DNA from: Adiantum capillus-veneris
Lineage: Eukaryota > Streptophyta > Polypodiopsida > Polypodiales > Pteridaceae
Assembly (NCBI GenBank): GCA_014529385.2
Contig: CM043960.1
Coordinates: 122,005,043-122,069,042, forward strand
DNA length: 64,000 nucleotides
Direction of reading: 5' to 3'
Numbering within the stretch: position 1 is the first letter of the stretch; each line of letters begins with the position of its first letter. Below, piece after piece: positions 63,591-64,000 of the stretch. The notes under the pieces are model-generated. The model did not search any database, was not told where the DNA came from, and worked only from the letters and a program-made list of their open reading frames with translations. The translations under genes were made by a program, and so were the position numbers.

Positions 63591-64000
63591 TGTCACGTGA
63601 CACATCCAACCCTATGTGTCCGTGGACAAGCTACAGCATGATCAGGGTTCAGTTCAGTCAAGTCAGTCTAAAATTAGAAGTGATCTAGCACTTTTGTGAG
63701 TCTATTCGTAGACCGTGCATGCCCAGTCACTTAGTGTAGATGCATATCCTCTGGTTGCACACAACATGATCATCAGTATTCCCATCAGAATCCATTAGAA
63801 TCAGTTAGAGGATTTTTTTCAGTACATTTAGCCTATTTTTGACATTTTTCACTTATTAATTTAAGAGCCTTCCCAACAAAAGTAGATAGGGCAAATTTGG
63901 TAAGTTAATATATAAACAAACCCAAGTTAGCACTCAATGGGAGAAGAGGCAGCAGGAGCACATGCTCAACAGACACCTTCTCAATAGAACCCCCCCAAGA
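63591..64000 (+). repeat. Second copy of the gypsy-4 LTR, cut by the window end
   Basis: Starts TGTCACGTG like 55620 and stays alignable to the last base (agaacccccccaaga, compare 55970-55982), with one insertion of about 40 bp near 63640 and many substitutions. Same orientation as the first copy. It is either the 3' LTR of gypsy-4 or an independent copy. The preceding bases, tctcgaagaaaga, are only weakly polypurine. Confidence 0.8.

Overview
The window is nuclear DNA of a land plant. The evidence is: nested Ty1/copia and Ty3/gypsy LTR retrotransposons primed by plant-type tRNA primer sites; a spliced, plant-type histone H2A gene; a spliced gene fragment for the mitochondrial complex I subunit NDUFS6; and many GA/CT microsatellites. 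The retrotransposon load and the histone tail sequence would fit a large-genome plant, perhaps a fern or other seedless plant, but the window alone does not prove this. I see no rRNA, tRNA gene, CRISPR array or bacterial-type operon.

Layout. 1-1725: repeat-rich DNA without a gene. 1726-20674: one composite Ty3/gypsy insertion ('gypsy-1') bracketed by a 5-bp target duplication. A degenerate copia element (copia-1, about 2.7-8.2 kb, +) and a younger, full-length copia element (copia-2, 9332-14874, -) lie inside it. The two terminal LTRs of gypsy-1 face each other instead of being direct repeats. 20675-23000: target-locus repeats, a local duplication and a GA tract. 23095-23828: intact histone H2A gene with one intron. 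23829-34590: gene-poor DNA with decayed reading frames and a small inverted-repeat element carrying Pol III-like boxes. 34595-38537: a cluster of satellites, namely paired hairpins in about 216-bp units, two long GA tracts, a perfect 108-bp tandem duplication and an acidic-protein-like minisatellite. 40549-52782: a second copy of the same gypsy family ('gypsy-2', -), complete from LTR to LTR with its target duplication. 54294-54708: exons of an NDUFS6-like gene (-). 55620-64000: another nest of a gypsy LTR and gag (gypsy-4, +), a deleted chromovirus (gypsy-3, -), a truncated copia gag (copia-5, +), and a further copy of the gypsy-4 LTR that runs off the window.

How it fits together. gypsy-1 and gypsy-2 share LTR, gag, protease and 3' noncoding sequence but carry complementary defects. 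gypsy-1 lacks reverse transcriptase, RNase H and integrase. gypsy-2 keeps reverse transcriptase and integrase but has lost RNase H through a local rearrangement. gypsy-2 also carries features not expected in an ordinary gypsy element: four gag zinc knuckles, a second retropepsin-like domain after integrase, and an unrecognised 152-aa reading frame between pol and the 3' LTR. The only intact cellular gene visible is the H2A gene. The NDUFS6-like gene has good C-terminal exons, but its 5' end is unresolved.
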